Origin: Propionivibrio sp.
GTDB lineage: Bacteria; Pseudomonadota; Gammaproteobacteria; Burkholderiales; Rhodocyclaceae
NCBI GenBank assembly: GCA_029975435.1
Contig: JARKPC010000139.1
Span: 1-32,730, forward strand
Direction of reading: 5' to 3'
DNA length: 32,730 nt
Shown here: positions 32,590 to 32,730 of the stretch, in pieces
How the letters are laid out: each line of letters starts with the position of its first letter
Numbering within the stretch: position 1 is the stretch's first letter
Position numbers and translations under genes: made by a program
The notes under the pieces: model-generated
Database searches by the model: none
Told to the model about the DNA's origin: nothing
Seen by the model: only the letters and a program-made list of their open reading frames with translations

Positions 32590-32730
32590 CAGGGGCGGAG
32601 CATCAAATTTCCCGTAGCTGCAAAGCGGCAGCCAAATAGGCTGGATTGTAGGCAGCGGTCTTGATTTTTCGTGGCAAGCTCATGACCCGGGATTTGTCGG
32701 CGCGAAAGAGATTCAAGGCGGCGCGGCGCA
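32590..32730 (-). mobile_element. Insertion sequence end, ISAs1-like (continues past the window)
   Basis: From 32590 the plus strand reads CAGGGGCGGAGCATCAAAT, similar to ISAs1-family terminal repeats that begin CAGGG. It lies 13 bp outside the stop codon of a transposase-like frame that runs off the window. The other end and the target duplication are not visible, so the family and exact boundary are tentative. Confidence 0.5.
32603..32730 (-). CDS. Transposase C-terminal fragment (ISAs1-like, cut by window end)
   Basis: The minus-strand frame is open from the window edge to a TGA at 32603-32605 and gives 41 residues: RRAALNLFRADKS, then SLPRKIKTAAYNPAYLAAAL and a short tail. The pattern RR-ALNL-(8-10)-K-K--A-(3)-YL resembles the C terminus of ISAs1-type DDE transposases. 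The 5' part lies beyond the window, so intactness is unknown. It reads toward ppk1, whose start is about 170 bp away. Confidence 0.55.
   Translation of the reverse strand, partial: RRAALNLFRADKSRVMSLPRKIKTAAYNPAYLAAALQLREI

Noticed and set aside
30398-32617. 739-codon plus-strand open frame opposite ppk1
   Set aside because: It is the antisense shadow of ppk1: Asp/Arg/Gln/His-rich translation with no domain, whereas the minus strand encodes a full PPK1 with both catalytic histidines.
1-32730. CRISPR array, tRNA, rRNA or phage genes
   Set aside because: No regularly spaced repeats, tRNA-like cloverleaf or phage structural gene was found on reading both strands.

Overview
The window is about 61% GC by eye, densely coded, and reads as a chromosomal segment of a betaproteobacterium, most likely Rhodocyclales (Dechloromonas/Azonexus/Accumulibacter/Propionivibrio-like). 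This is an inference from gene content: a DctPQM TRAP transporter, bamD/rluD/pgeF, leuCD, an NhaR-type regulator, a THxN PEP-CTERM exoprotein with a sigma-54-type promoter, relA, a polyphosphate glucokinase and ppk1. No rRNA, tRNA, CRISPR array or phage module is visible.

Layout. 1-1633: 3' part of a hybrid sensor kinase (HisKA, HATPase, REC, Hpt). 1784-6147: a likely operon of dctP, hairpin, dctQ, dctM, D-2-hydroxyacid dehydrogenase and a DUF3293 protein. 6228-8648: a Ser/Thr kinase-HDOD-GAF fusion, convergent with an nhaR-like LysR gene. 9895-10245: a small YXWGXW lipoprotein gene. 10303-12986: bamD diverging from rluD-pgeF. 12955-13761: an XRE/MmyB-type regulator diverging from leuC-leuD, with a strong dyad operator between them. 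16017-20040 (minus): an operon of membrane-anchored trypsin-like protease, MoxR ATPase, DUF58 protein and BatA-like VWA protein. 20264-21085: PEP-CTERM protein gene, then mtfA and an EamA transporter gene (all minus). 23063-25291: relA, tail-to-tail with ppgK. 26133-27625: flavin reductase gene and fructosamine kinase gene (convergent). 27680-30292: an NMT1-PAS-GAF-GGDEF diguanylate cyclase. 30329-32434: ppk1 (minus). From about 32590 to the window end lies the 3' end of an insertion sequence with a truncated transposase.

How the genes fit together. Several encode signalling or stress functions: hybrid kinase, Ser/Thr kinase-HDOD, diguanylate cyclase and (p)ppGpp synthetase. The polyphosphate genes make and use polyP: ppk1 synthesises it and ppgK spends it on glucose phosphorylation. 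The protease-MoxR-DUF58-VWA block looks like an envelope-associated MoxR system. The TRAP operon pairs organic-acid uptake with a 2-hydroxyacid dehydrogenase. I see no wholly new defence or mobile system. The most distinctive signals are the GG-N10-GC promoter with an upstream dyad at the PEP-CTERM gene, the dyad between the XRE gene and leuC, the kinase-HDOD-GAF and NMT1-GGDEF fusions, the TRAP-operon hairpins, and the possibly leaderless relA start.
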